Notes under the pieces: model-generated | The model's database searches: none | Seen by the model: the letters and a program-made list of their open reading frames with translations, nothing else | What the model was told of the DNA's origin: nothing | Program-made: the position numbers and the translations under genes | Assembly: GCF_022790535.1 (NCBI RefSeq) | Contig: NZ_LOHG01000001.1 | Span: forward strand, 373,042-437,041 | From: Pseudomonas maioricensis | GTDB lineage: Bacteria > Pseudomonadota > Gammaproteobacteria > Pseudomonadales > Pseudomonadaceae | Reading direction: 5' to 3' | Length of the DNA stretch: 64,000 bases | In this document: piece after piece, positions 1-9,001 of the stretch | Numbering within the stretch: the stretch's first letter is position 1 | Layout of the letters: every line of letters starts with the position of its first letter

Positions 1-1218
1 CCTGGCATGCCGAATCTGCATTCCCATGCTTTCCAGCGGGCAATGGCCGGACTGGCGGAGGTGGCGGGCAATCCGAATGACAGCTTCTGGACTTGGCGCG
101 ATTTGATGTACCGCCTGGTCGGACAGATCACTCCGCAGCAATTGGGCGTCATTGCCCGTCAGTTGTACATCGAAATGCTCAAGGGCGGTTTTACGTCGGT
201 TGCCGAATTTCATTACGTCCATCAGGACACCACCGGCAAGCCATACGCGGACCCTGCAGAACTGGCGCGGCAAATCAGTCAGGCGGCAAGCGCTGTCGGG
301 ATCGGCCTGACGCTGTTACCGGTGCTCTACAGCCACTCCGGTTTTGGCGGGCAAGCGCCCAACGAAGGTCAGCGGCGGTTTATCCACAGCACCGACAGCT
401 ACCTTGATCTGCAAGCCCGTCTGCAACCTGTATTGCGCGAGCAGCCCGCACAGCAACTGGGATTGTGTTTTCACTCACTGCGTGCGGTAACGCCAGAGCA
501 GATCAGCGCTGTGCTGGCCGCTAGCGATCAGCAATGTCCGGTACATATCCACATCGCCGAACAGCAAAAGGAAGTCGATGACTGCCTGAACTGGAGTGGC
601 CGTCGGCCAGTGCAATGGCTGTGCGAAAACGCCCCGGTAGATGAGCGCTGGTGTCTGGTGCACGCCACCCATGTGCAGCCTGATGAAGTGGCTCTCATGG
701 CGAAAAGCGGCGCAGTCGCCGGATTGTGCCTGACCACTGAGGCGAATCTGGGCGACGGGATTTTTCCGGCCGTGGACTACATTGCTCAAGGCGGGCGCTG
801 GGGGATTGGTTCTGACAGCCATGTGTCGTTGAGTGTGGTCGAGGAGTTGCGCTGGCTGGAGTACGGTCAGCGCTTGCGAGACCAGCGCCGCAACCGTCTG
901 TATCGCAGTGATCAGCCGATGGTCGGCAGGACGCTGTTTGATGCAGCGTTGGCCGGTGGCGTTCAGGCATTGGGCCAGCCGGTTGGTCGACTGGAAGTGG
1001 GGCTTCGCGCCGACTGGCTGGTGCTGGATGGCAATGACCCCTACATCGCTACGGCATCGGGTGATGCGATTCTCAACCGGTGGTTGTTTGCGGGCAGTGA
1101 TCGGCAGATTCGCGACGTGATGGTCAACGGTAAATGGGTCGTGCGCGAAGGGCATCACGCCGGGGAAGAGCAGAGCAATCGGGAGTTTGCGCAGGTGCTG
1201 CGGGACTTGCTGGGGTAG
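1..1218 (+). CDS. hutF: Formimidoylglutamate deiminase, 5'-truncated by window edge
   Basis: The frame is open to base 1, so the gene begins upstream; the Met at base 7 is internal. About 405 residues remain of a family usually near 450, so roughly 50 N-terminal residues are missing. It is a zinc amidohydrolase that deiminates N-formimidoyl-L-glutamate to N-formylglutamate and ammonia in the five-step histidine pathway of pseudomonads. Visible metal and catalytic motifs are LHSHAF near the start of the fragment, HIHIAEQ, HATH and GSDSH. The rest of the hut operon would lie outside the window. A REP palindrome follows the stop. Confidence 0.93.
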   Translation, partial: PGMPNLHSHAFQRAMAGLAEVAGNPNDSFWTWRDLMYRLVGQITPQQLGVIARQLYIEMLKGGFTSVAEFHYVHQDTTGKPYADPAELARQISQAASAVGIGLTLLPVLYSHSGFGGQAPNEGQRRFIHSTDSYLDLQARLQPVLREQPAQQLGLCFHSLRAVTPEQISAVLAASDQQCPVHIHIAEQQKEVDDCLNWSGRRPVQWLCENAPVDERWCLVHATHVQPDEVALMAKSGAVAGLCLTTEANLGDGIFPAVDYIAQGGRWGIGSDSHVSLSVVEELRWLEYGQRLRDQRRNRLYRSDQPMVGRTLFDAALAGGVQALGQPVGRLEVGLRADWLVLDGNDPYIATASGDAILNRWLFAGSDRQIRDVMVNGKWVVREGHHAGEEQSNREFAQVLRDLLG

Positions 1219-1261
1219 CAATATCCAGCAAAACGCATTCCTTTGAATTGAAATGCATTCC

Positions 1262-1342
1262 CTGTAGGAGTTAACTTGTTGGCGAAGCGGCTTGAGCGGC
1301 GCGTCAGATATGAAGCCTCGCGAACAAGTTCACTCCTACAGG
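1262..1342. repeat. REP doublet (degenerate)
   Basis: Imperfect inverted repeat starting TGTAGGAGTTAACTTGTT and ending AACAAGTTCACTCCTACA, between hutF and the lipocalin gene. It belongs to the TGTAGGAG-type REP family seen throughout the window. It fills most of the gap between two converging genes. Confidence 0.75.
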
Positions 1343-1369
1343 TCAGTTTGATTCATCACCGCGCGTGTC

Positions 1370-1939
1370 TTACTTGCCGATTTTTGAATCCTCAACCCGC
1401 CAGACCAGCTTGGTGGTGTCATAACCCTGTTGTTGAGCCTGGCTGAGCAAGTGCTCTTTCACGTCCTTCGATATCGTCGGCGTGCGCGACAGTAGCCACA
1501 GGTATTTGCGATCCGGGTTGCCTACAACAGCAGTCTTGTAGCCGTCGCCGATGTAGAGCACCCAGTAGTCACCTTTGGCGACGCCAGGGATCAAGCGGGA
1601 AAACCAGTTATCGAACTCCACCCACAACTTGTCGGTTTTACCCGGCACTTGCGGTGTGGCTGTACCTGTTGCTTCCTGCCATTCGCCTTCGATCGTCCGG
1701 CAGCGGTTGGTTACGCCAACGTTGCCATCGTCCTTGAGCGAGTAGTGAGCCTCGGATTGCGCGCAATTGCGCTGGAAGAACATCGGCAAACGAGCGATTT
1801 CATACCAAGTGCCCTGATATTGCTTGAGGTCAACAGCGCCTACGGTTCTGGGCTCAAGGTTTTCTGCGGAGTGCGCAAAACCGATTGCGAGAAAGCTGGC
1901 CATTACGACCAGACCAAAACGCACAAGTAATTTGATCAT
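1370..1939 (-). CDS. blc: Lipocalin family protein (Blc-like)
   Basis: A 189-aa protein with a hydrophobic N-terminal signal segment (residues about 5-24, cleavage near AHSA). It has the lipocalin GxW signature in YQGTWYEIARLP and the bacterial Blc-like motif GDYWVLYIGDGYKTAVVGNP. It probably binds lipids in the periplasm or at the envelope. There is no clear lipobox Cys, so it is not an obvious lipoprotein, unlike E. coli Blc. It lies 3 nt downstream of a small lipoprotein gene on the same strand, so the two are probably co-transcribed. Confidence 0.9.
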   Translation of the reverse strand: MIKLLVRFGLVVMASFLAIGFAHSAENLEPRTVGAVDLKQYQGTWYEIARLPMFFQRNCAQSEAHYSLKDDGNVGVTNRCRTIEGEWQEATGTATPQVPGKTDKLWVEFDNWFSRLIPGVAKGDYWVLYIGDGYKTAVVGNPDRKYLWLLSRTPTISKDVKEHLLSQAQQQGYDTTKLVWRVEDSKIGK

Positions 1940-1942
1940 TTC

Positions 1943-2197
1943 TTATTTCAAACCTTGACCCGAGAAAAGTACAACCTTGTCAGCAGCGTACTGCACGCTG
2001 ATAAAACTCTTTTGATCGCCCCACGTGCAACTGGACATGCCCAGCGCGCCGGAGCATTCAGTCGGGCTACCCAGCAATTGCTCAACTTCAGCCTTGGGCA
2101 TACCAGCGGACAGCTTCGAGTAATTTTCCTGATTAACCTTGCTACATGCGGTCAGCAATACGAGAAACGACAGCAACGCTAGAGAGCGCAGAGACAT
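1943..2197 (-). CDS. Small lipoprotein of SmpA/OmlA-like type
   Basis: About 84 aa from the start MSLRSLAL at 2197, chosen because a type II signal peptide with lipobox LLTAC begins there; a longer start at 2236 would add a charged non-signal extension. After the lipidated Cys comes KVNQENYSKLSAGM followed by AEVEQLLGSP, which resembles the SmpA/OmlA (BamE-like) fold in which a short helix precedes a GxP turn. It probably sits in the outer membrane. It is the first gene of the pair with the lipocalin, spaced 3 nt. Its function is unknown. Confidence 0.82.
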   Translation of the reverse strand: MSLRSLALLSFLVLLTACSKVNQENYSKLSAGMPKAEVEQLLGSPTECSGALGMSSCTWGDQKSFISVQYAADKVVLFSGQGLK

Positions 2198-2390
2198 GGA
2201 TGAAGCTCCTGAACGGAAAGGGTAACGCCGCAGCAAACGGTCGAGTGGGCACGGATGCTGGCGTAATACCGTGAGCTTAGAAGAGAAAATGGCGATCTGG
2301 TTCCGTTGAGGAATAAATCCAGTACATAGATCCCTTGTGGTAAACCCTCAGTGTCACTGTCACTGCGCTGGCCCGCAGCAAACGGTTGAC

Positions 2391-2480
2391 CTGTAGGAGT
2401 GAGCTTGCTCGCGATGCGGTACATCCGTAAATGAATTATCGTCTGACTTGACGCTATCGCGAGCAAGCTCACTCCTACAG
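2391..2480. repeat. REP doublet, GAGCTTGCTCGCGAT class
   Basis: Two nearly perfect inverted arms, CTGTAGGAGTGAGCTTGCTC and its complement, separated by about 45 nt. It lies in the 394-bp gap 2198-2591 between the small lipoprotein gene and the DUF924 gene. The rest of that gap holds only the coding-like stretch listed at 2488-2589; I see nothing else in 2198-2390. Confidence 0.85.
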
Positions 2481-2487
2481 GGGCAAC

Positions 2488-2589
2488 TTATTTGCTGGGC
2501 AGGAAGAAATTGGGCTTGGCGAATTCAGCTCCGTGGCTGACGTCTTTGCGCTGCTGGACGGTTGTGACAATATTTTCGAGCTTGTTGAG
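2488..2589 (-). pseudogene. Coding-like stretch without a start codon
   Basis: Immediately after the DUF924 stop (minus strand) there is an open frame of about 33 codons ending with residues HGAEFAKPNFFLPSK and TAA at 2488-2490. Third codon positions over the last 25 codons are mostly G or C, as in real Pseudomonas genes, and the residue mix looks natural. The frame stays open upstream into the DUF924 gene, but no in-frame ATG, GTG or TTG was found in the roughly 50 nt I checked. It could be the tail of a decayed gene, a short gene with an atypical start, or chance. I do not recognise it. Confidence 0.3.
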
Positions 2590-2591
2590 CC

Positions 2592-3194
2592 TTAAAACCG
2601 TGACCCAGGCTGTTTCAGGAAATCGATTTCTTCGGGTGTTGAAACACGACCGAGGATTTCGTTGCGATGCGGAAAGCGGCCAAAGCGGGCGATCACCTTG
2701 TGGTGGCGTTTGGCATAGTCGAGGCTGCTGTTGAGATAGTCGCGATCTGTGGCAGGTAGCAGGGGGAGGAGTTCGGTGAAGCGAGCGACGGCTTCATTTT
2801 GCGCGTCGATGTTTTCGCAGTGTTCCAGCACCAGATAGATGAAGGTGCGTTGCAGCGGATCAAGATGCTGATCGCGGCCGAGCTTCAGGCCGTGTGTCGC
2901 AAGTGCCTGCGCACGCAGGTCACCGGCATAGGCTTTGGGAGTGTCGCGATAAATCATTCGCGGCAGTTGGTCGAGCAGCAGTATCAGAGCCAGCCAACCA
3001 GCAGGGCTTTCAGCCCACTCTTTAAGCCCGCCTGCCAGGGCGGATTCGACCAGATCACCAAAACGCGTCTGCGCTTCGGTGTCCTGAGCGTTGTCCTTGC
3101 CAAACCACAACTTGCCCTTGGCTTTCGCCGCTTCGGAGGGCGACCCGGCAGAGCCGAACCACCATTCCAGCAGCGGGAGCCAAGGGGCAGTCAT
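2592..3194 (-). CDS. DUF924 family protein
   Basis: A 200-aa soluble protein matching the DUF924 (YPL-like, TPR-fold) family in length and in segments such as RTFIYLVLEHCENIDAQ, LLLDQLPRMIYRD and the C-terminal FLKQPGSRF. No enzymatic activity is established for the family. The start lies 5 nt downstream of the fbp stop on the same strand, so the two genes very likely form an operon and translation may be coupled. A GGAG-like site lies inside the end of fbp. Confidence 0.88.
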   Translation of the reverse strand: MTAPWLPLLEWWFGSAGSPSEAAKAKGKLWFGKDNAQDTEAQTRFGDLVESALAGGLKEWAESPAGWLALILLLDQLPRMIYRDTPKAYAGDLRAQALATHGLKLGRDQHLDPLQRTFIYLVLEHCENIDAQNEAVARFTELLPLLPATDRDYLNSSLDYAKRHHKVIARFGRFPHRNEILGRVSTPEEIDFLKQPGSRF

Positions 3195-3199
3195 GAGAT

Positions 3200-4210
3200 T
3201 CAGGCCTTGTGGTACGAGGTTGCGCGCTCAACTTCTTCTTTCGAGCCCAGGAACACCGCAACACGCTGGTGCAGGCCGTCCGGTTGAATGTCGAGGATGC
3301 GCTGATGACCGTCAGTAGACGCGCCGCCAGCTTGCTCAACCAGGAACGACATCGGGTTGGCTTCATACATCAGGCGCAGTTTGCCCGGCTTGGAAGGCTC
3401 ACGGCTGTCACGTGGGTACATGAACAAACCGCCGCGGGTCAGGATGCGGTGCACGTCGCCAACCATCGCGGCAACCCAACGCATGTTGTAGTTCTTTTTC
3501 AGTGGGCCGTCTTCGCCCGCCAGCAATTCGTCAACGTAGCGTTGTACCGGCGCTTCCCAGTGACGCTGGTTGGACATGTTGATCGCGAATTCCTGAGTAG
3601 AAGTCGGGATCTTGATGTCTTCGTGGGTCAGTACGAAACTGCCCATTTCGCGGTCCAGCGTGAAGCCCTTGACGCCATCGCCCAACGTCAGTACCAGCAT
3701 GGTTTGCGGGCCGTAGATCGCATAACCAGCGGCGACTTGCTGAGTACCTGGCTGCAGGAAGGCCTTTTCATTCAAAGGCTCGTTCTGGCTCAGGTATTCG
3801 TTCGGGCAACGCAGTACGGAGAAAATAGTGCCGACCGGGGCGTTGATGTCGATGTTCGACGAGCCATCCAGCGGGTCGAAAACCAGCAGGTAGGCACCTT
3901 TAGGGTATTTGCCCGGGATCTGGTAAGCGTTGTCCATTTCCTCGGACGCCATGCCCGCCAGGTGACCGCCCCACTCGTTGGCTTCGAGCAGGATTTCGTT
4001 GGAGATCACGTCGAGCTTCTTCTGCACTTCGCCCTGAACGTTTTCAGTGCCCATGCTGCCGAGCACACCGCCCAGCGCGCCTTTGGAAACGGCGTGGCTG
4101 ATTTCCTTGCACGCTCGCGCCACCACTTCGATCAGGAAGCGCAGATCGGCAGGAGTGTTGTTGCTGCGGGTCTGCTCAATCAAATAGCGACTCAGGGTAA
4201 CGCGGGACAT
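3200..4210 (-). CDS. fbp: Fructose-1,6-bisphosphatase class 1
   Basis: A 336-aa protein, the usual length for the class 1 enzyme. It hydrolyses fructose 1,6-bisphosphate to fructose 6-phosphate in gluconeogenesis in the cytoplasm; pseudomonads grow largely on gluconeogenic substrates. The metal and substrate motif [17 protein letters not shown] and the C-terminal [15 protein letters not shown] are intact. The start ATG at 4210 has a GGAG site a few bases upstream (minus strand). It is followed after 5 nt by the DUF924 gene and preceded by a 220-bp gap from glgP. Confidence 0.97.
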   Translation of the reverse strand: MSRVTLSRYLIEQTRSNNTPADLRFLIEVVARACKEISHAVSKGALGGVLGSMGTENVQGEVQKKLDVISNEILLEANEWGGHLAGMASEEMDNAYQIPGKYPKGAYLLVFDPLDGSSNIDINAPVGTIFSVLRCPNEYLSQNEPLNEKAFLQPGTQQVAAGYAIYGPQTMLVLTLGDGVKGFTLDREMGSFVLTHEDIKIPTSTQEFAINMSNQRHWEAPVQRYVDELLAGEDGPLKKNYNMRWVAAMVGDVHRILTRGGLFMYPRDSREPSKPGKLRLMYEANPMSFLVEQAGGASTDGHQRILDIQPDGLHQRVAVFLGSKEEVERATSYHKA

Positions 4211-4379
4211 GGATAGCTCCGAATAGGGGGAATAAAAAACCCGCGCAGTTTAGCGCGAGTCGAGACGTAATACTGCCCATAAGACTGGGTTATCACCCAT
4301 TGAGTTCACGCGTGGGCAAAGCGTAGCCGGAAAATGCTGAAACGGTGGCTGAAACGAGGTGGTCGCAGAGTGAAGCCCG

Positions 4380-4413
4380 GCTCCCACATTGGCCGTATTG
4401 CCAAAGTGGGAGC
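4380..4413. repeat. Inverted repeat after glgP
   Basis: Arms GCTCCCACATTGGC and GCCAAAGTGGGAGC with one A-A mismatch and a 6-nt loop, 17 nt past the glgP stop. It could be a degenerate REP half or part of a glgP terminator, but no T-run follows on either strand. Confidence 0.5.
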
Positions 4414-4430
4414 AGTTTGCGCTTACTCCA

Positions 4431-6881
4431 TCAATCCAGCGCGTTCCAGATGTCCCCCGCGTATTCCCGGATCGTCCGGTCTGACGAGAACCAACCCATC
4501 CGCGCCGTATTGAGCACCGCAGAGCGCCACCACTCTTTCGAGTCGTGCCAATGGGCTTCAACTTTGGACTGCGCATCCCAGTAAGAATCAAAGTCAGCGC
4601 AGACCAGAAAGCGGTCGTAGGCCAGCAGTTGATCGATCAGGCCGGCATAGCGGTTAGGGTCATCCGGCGAAAATACGCCGCCACGAATCGCTTGCAGGAC
4701 ATCGTTGAGCCGACCCGATGCCGCGGCCTCAGCGTAAGCGCTGAAGTCGCCCACTTGCTTGTGGGCTTCGACTTCCTGAGCGGTCATGCCGAAGATGAAC
4801 ATGTGCTCCAGACCCACCTGCTCACTCATTTCCACGTTGGCACCGTCCAGCGTGCCGATGGTCAGCGCACCGTTGAGGCCGAATTTCATGTTGCTGGTGC
4901 CCGATGCTTCCAGGCCCGCAGTAGAAATCTGCTCCGACAAGTCGGCTGCCGGAATGATGCTTTCCGCCAGGCTGACGTTGTAGTTAGGCAGAAATACAAC
5001 TTTGAGCAAGCCGCGTACGGTAGGGTCGCTGTTGACCGTGCGAGCGATATCATTCGTCAGCTTGATGATCAGCTTGGCTGAGTGATAACTGGCTGCGGCC
5101 TTGCCTGCGAAGATTTTTACGCGTGGCACCCAATCGGTGCCCGGTTGAGCGCGAATGGCCTGGTACAACGCAACGGTGTGAAACAGGTTCAACAATTGAC
5201 GTTTGTATTCGTGAATCCGTTTGACCTGTACGTCGAACATCGCTGCCGGATTGACTACGATCCCCAGACGCTCCTTGATGATCGCCGCCAGCGCACGCTT
5301 GCTGTGCAGGCGCTGATCCGCAAATTGCTTACGGAAAGAGCTCTTGTCAGCGAACGGCTCCAGTTCGATCAGGCGCGTTTCTGCGCTGTCCAGCACGTCG
5401 TCGCCCAGCGACTCGGTGAGCATCTGCGTGAGCTTGGGGTTGGACTGGAACAGCCAGCGGCGGAAGGTAATGCCGTTGGTTTTGTTGTTGATCCGGTCTG
5501 GATACAGCTTGTGCAGTTCGGCAAAAACCGTCTTGCGCATCAATTGGGTGTGCAGCGCCGATACGCCGTTGATGCTGTGGGAGCCGAGGAACGCCAGGTT
5601 GCCCATGCGCACGCGACGACCATTTTCTTCCTCGATCAGGGACACGGCACGCAGCACGTCGAAATCGTGAATGCCTTTGGCGCGCAGGGTGTCGATGTGC
5701 TGAGCGTTGATGATGTAGATGATCTGCATGTGGCGCGGCAACATCCGCTCCATCAGGCCGACCGACCAGGTTTCCAGCGCCTCGGGGAGCAAGGTGTGGT
5801 TGGTGTAGGCGAGGGTGCCCACCGTGATTTTCCACGCGGCGTCCCACGCGATGCCGTGGTTGTCGATCAACTGACGCATCAGTTCGGCGACGGCGATGGA
5901 CGGGTGCGTGTCGTTCATCTGGATGGCCGCGTGTTCCGGCAGATCCATCAACGTGGCATGCATGTTCAGATGGCGACGCAGCAAATCCTGCAGCGATGCC
6001 GAGACGAAGAAATATTCCTGACGCAGACGTAATTCCTGACCGGCCTCGGTGGCATCGTTCGGGTAAAGCACGCGAGAGATACTTTCTGCGCGCACCACCT
6101 CGGCCACTGCACCAAAGTGGTCACCGGCGTTAAAGCGCTCCAGGTGCAAATCGCCTACTGCGCGGGCACGCCACAGACGCAGGGTGTTCACGCTTTTACC
6201 GCGCCATCCCACCACGGGCGTGTCGTACGCAATGGCGCGGACGGTTTCAGATGGACGCCAGACCTGGCGCTGTTCACCGTCCTCGTTGATGAGGGTGTCG
6301 ACACTGCCGCCGAAACCGATCGGGTACACGACTTCTGGCCGCTCGAATTCCCATGGGTTACCGAAGTCCAGCCAGTTTTCGGTTTGTTCCTGCTGCCAGC
6401 CATCAACGATGGCCTGACGGAACAAGCCGTGCTCGTAACGAATACCGTAACCATGGCCAGCGATGCCGAGCGTCGACATGCTTTCCATGAAGCAGGCTGC
6501 CAGACGACCAAGACCGCCGTTACCCAGCGCCGCGTCGGGCTCCAGCAGCTTGATGCGTTCGATATCGACGCCCAGTTCAGTCATTGCCTCTCGGGCCACT
6601 TCCAACAGGCCGAGGTTGCTCAGGCTGTCGTACAGCAAACGGCCGATAAGAAATTCCAGCGACAGGTAATACACCCGTTTCTGGACCTTGCGATAAATCT
6701 GCCGGGTGTGGTCCATCCAATGCTCGACCATGTGGTCGCGAGCAGCGAGGGCTACGGCTTCGAACCAGTCATGCTCAAACGCATGGTCAGGGTCCTTACC
6801 CACCGCATAGGTGAGTTTGGCGAGAACAGCGGCGCGAAATGCGGCCACTTCAGCGTCACGAACAAGTGGTTCCTGAGACAT
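4431..6881 (-). CDS. glgP: Glycogen/starch/alpha-glucan phosphorylase
   Basis: An 816-aa protein of normal family length. It cleaves alpha-1,4-glucans with inorganic phosphate to release glucose 1-phosphate, using pyridoxal phosphate. The PLP-lysine region EASGTSNMKFGLNGAL, the KRIHEYKRQLLN segment and the N-terminal YYLSLEFLIGR are all present. It begins with MSQEPLVRDAEV after a GAGGT site. It is transcribed on its own toward fbp, and a 287-bp gap separates it from the divergent pip gene. Glycogen is a stress and storage compound in these bacteria; no other glg gene is in the window. Confidence 0.97.
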   Translation of the reverse strand: MSQEPLVRDAEVAAFRAAVLAKLTYAVGKDPDHAFEHDWFEAVALAARDHMVEHWMDHTRQIYRKVQKRVYYLSLEFLIGRLLYDSLSNLGLLEVAREAMTELGVDIERIKLLEPDAALGNGGLGRLAACFMESMSTLGIAGHGYGIRYEHGLFRQAIVDGWQQEQTENWLDFGNPWEFERPEVVYPIGFGGSVDTLINEDGEQRQVWRPSETVRAIAYDTPVVGWRGKSVNTLRLWRARAVGDLHLERFNAGDHFGAVAEVVRAESISRVLYPNDATEAGQELRLRQEYFFVSASLQDLLRRHLNMHATLMDLPEHAAIQMNDTHPSIAVAELMRQLIDNHGIAWDAAWKITVGTLAYTNHTLLPEALETWSVGLMERMLPRHMQIIYIINAQHIDTLRAKGIHDFDVLRAVSLIEEENGRRVRMGNLAFLGSHSINGVSALHTQLMRKTVFAELHKLYPDRINNKTNGITFRRWLFQSNPKLTQMLTESLGDDVLDSAETRLIELEPFADKSSFRKQFADQRLHSKRALAAIIKERLGIVVNPAAMFDVQVKRIHEYKRQLLNLFHTVALYQAIRAQPGTDWVPRVKIFAGKAAASYHSAKLIIKLTNDIARTVNSDPTVRGLLKVVFLPNYNVSLAESIIPAADLSEQISTAGLEASGTSNMKFGLNGALTIGTLDGANVEMSEQVGLEHMFIFGMTAQEVEAHKQVGDFSAYAEAAASGRLNDVLQAIRGGVFSPDDPNRYAGLIDQLLAYDRFLVCADFDSYWDAQSKVEAHWHDSKEWWRSAVLNTARMGWFSSDRTIREYAGDIWNALD

Positions 6882-7168
6882 CGATACGACCTCAAGTAGT
6901 CAGACGAATGAAGGATGGGATTTCTTTGACTGTAGGGCGTGTCTGCAAATTTTTCCTGCAAATTCCTGAATTAACCACGACACGTCCGTCGGTTCGACAG
7001 GCTCATGTCGCTCTGGTTCGCCCTTTTGGGCAATTGGCAAACCGCTTGCATTGATCGTTCCACTCTCGAGACGAGCTGTGAGCGACAGCATGAACATTCC
7101 TCGTTTCGGGTTTATGATGGCCAGCGGCAAAATAATAGAAGACCCCGAATCGCACTCACGGAGCACCT

Positions 7169-8140
7169 ATGCAGACCTTGTATCCGCAGATCAAACCCTA
7201 CGCCCGGCACGATCTGGCTGTGGAGGCGCCGCATGTTCTATATGTCGATGAAAGCGGATCACCGGAAGGTCTGCCGGTGGTATTCATTCATGGCGGCCCC
7301 GGCGCGGGTTGCGATGCGCAAAGCCGTCGTTATTTCGATCCCAATCTGTACCGCATCATTACGTTCGACCAACGCGGCTGCGGTCGCTCGACGCCGCATG
7401 CGAGCCTTGAGAACAACACCACCTGGGATCTGGTCGCTGACCTTGAGCGGATTCGTGAGCATCTGGGCATCGATAAATGGGTGCTGTTTGGTGGTTCGTG
7501 GGGTTCGACCTTGTCTCTGGCCTATGCCCAGACTCATCCGGATCGTGTCCATGCGTTGATCCTGCGCGGTATCTTTCTGGCACGTCCGCAAGAGATCGAA
7601 TGGTTCTATCAGGCCGGTGCAAGCCGCATGTTCCCGGATTACTGGCAGGATTATGTGGCCCCGATTCCGCTGGATGAGCGCGGTGATCTGCTGAGCGCGT
7701 TCCATAAGCGCCTGACCGGCAACGACCAGATTGCCCAGATGCATGCCGCCAAAGCCTGGTCTACCTGGGAAGGCCGTGCAGCAACGCTGCGGCCCAATCC
7801 GCAAGTGGTTGATCGCTTCTCCGAGCCGCAACGTGCACTGTCCATCGCGCGCATTGAGTGCCACTACTTCACCAATAATTCTTTCCTGGAAGAGAATCAG
7901 CTGATTCGCGACATGCCCAAGATTGCTCATTTACCGGGCATCATCGTGCACGGTCGTTATGATGTCATCTGCCCGCTGGACAATGCCTGGGAGCTGCACC
8001 AGGCCTGGCCAAACAGCGAACTGCAGGTGATCCGCGATGCGGGGCATGCTGCTTCGGAGCCGGGGATCACCGATGCACTGGTCCGGGCTGCCGCACAGGT
8101 TGCCGCCCGTTTGCTGGATTTGCCGCCTGAAGAGGCTTGA
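7169..8140 (+). CDS. pip: Prolyl (proline imino-) aminopeptidase
   Basis: A 323-aa alpha/beta hydrolase of the S33 family that releases N-terminal proline from peptides in the cytoplasm. The oxyanion motif HGGPGAGC, the nucleophile elbow GGSWGSTLSLAYA and the C-terminal acid and His regions (GRYDVICP, DAGHAA) are present. The ATG at 7169 has GGAG 6 nt upstream. It is followed after a REP-filled gap by dtd, an order conserved in pseudomonads. The 287-bp divergent gap before it (6882-7168) shows no gene that I can support. Confidence 0.95.
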   Translation: MQTLYPQIKPYARHDLAVEAPHVLYVDESGSPEGLPVVFIHGGPGAGCDAQSRRYFDPNLYRIITFDQRGCGRSTPHASLENNTTWDLVADLERIREHLGIDKWVLFGGSWGSTLSLAYAQTHPDRVHALILRGIFLARPQEIEWFYQAGASRMFPDYWQDYVAPIPLDERGDLLSAFHKRLTGNDQIAQMHAAKAWSTWEGRAATLRPNPQVVDRFSEPQRALSIARIECHYFTNNSFLEENQLIRDMPKIAHLPGIIVHGRYDVICPLDNAWELHQAWPNSELQVIRDAGHAASEPGITDALVRAAAQVAARLLDLPPEEA

Positions 8141-8164
8141 TGAAATAGTGGTCGCTGCATTTCC

Positions 8165-8264
8165 CTTGTGGGAGCGGTGCTTGGTCTGGGCGGCATTCCG
8201 ACGATGCATGAGACGCGTCAGGTCAACACACCGCGATATCGCGGGCAAGCACCGCTCCCACAAG
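8165..8264. repeat. REP doublet, GGAGCGGTGCTTG class
   Basis: Inverted arms CTTGTGGGAGCGGTGCTTG and CAAGCACCGCTCCCACAAG with about 60 nt between them, in the pip-dtd gap. Confidence 0.85.
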
Positions 8265-8298
8265 AAATCCCGGCAAGATTCAATATGGAATTCGATAC

Positions 8299-8736
8299 AT
8301 GAAAGGCTTGCTACAACGCGTCAGCAGCGCACGTGTCGAAGTCGACGGGCAAATCGTCGGTTCTATCGACCAAGGTCTGATGGTGCTGGTGGGCGTCGAG
8401 CCTCAAGACACTCAGGCCAGTGCCGACAAGCTGCTACATAAGCTGCTTAACTACCGGGTGTTCAGCGATGCTGACGGCAAGATGAATCTATCCTTGCGCG
8501 ATGTCGCAGGTGGTTTGTTGTTGGTTTCGCAGTTCACCCTGGCAGCCGATACCAAAAGTGGCATGCGGCCGAGCTTCTCCAAAGCAGCACCGCCGGCCTT
8601 GGGTGCAGAGTTGTTCGACTATTTACTGAAGCAGGCAAAAAGCTCGCATGCCGTGGTCGAATCGGGCCAATTTGGTGCAGACATGCAAGTTCATTTGGTG
8701 AATGATGGCCCGGTGACTTTTTTGCTGGAAGGCTAA
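8299..8736 (+). CDS. dtd: D-aminoacyl-tRNA deacylase
   Basis: A 145-aa protein, the standard DTD length. It hydrolyses D-amino acids (and glycine) mischarged on tRNA. The two signature motifs are present: SQFTL near residue 78 and GPVT in [11 protein letters not shown] at the C-terminus; [12 protein letters not shown] is also typical. The start [17 protein letters not shown] is the family's usual N-terminus. It lies between pip and opgG, as in other Pseudomonas. Confidence 0.96.
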   Translation: MKGLLQRVSSARVEVDGQIVGSIDQGLMVLVGVEPQDTQASADKLLHKLLNYRVFSDADGKMNLSLRDVAGGLLLVSQFTLAADTKSGMRPSFSKAAPPALGAELFDYLLKQAKSSHAVVESGQFGADMQVHLVNDGPVTFLLEG

Positions 8737-9001
8737 ACGACCGGTTTGGCGTACTTCCCCCGGATTTATTAGGCTGTATAGCAATAAATACTTCATCGGA
8801 CATGGTGCGTTGTGGCGCGCGCTACTAGATAATCGCGCCGTCCGGGTATCCGCATTTGTGGCACCGTTTGGCAAGGTCAGAAGCTGGTCCGACACCGTTT
8901 GGGGAATCATTAGGTTCTTTCGGAGTCGGAACAATGCTCGCCAACCCGGCAATTGATAGCTGGCCGTTGGTTTCTTCATCTGTTTTCGGCGAGGGTTGCT
9001 C

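Noticed and set aside
6900..7166. 88-codon minus-strand frame in the glgP-pip gap
   Set aside because: No ribosome site and no family resemblance, and it would overlap the pip promoter region.
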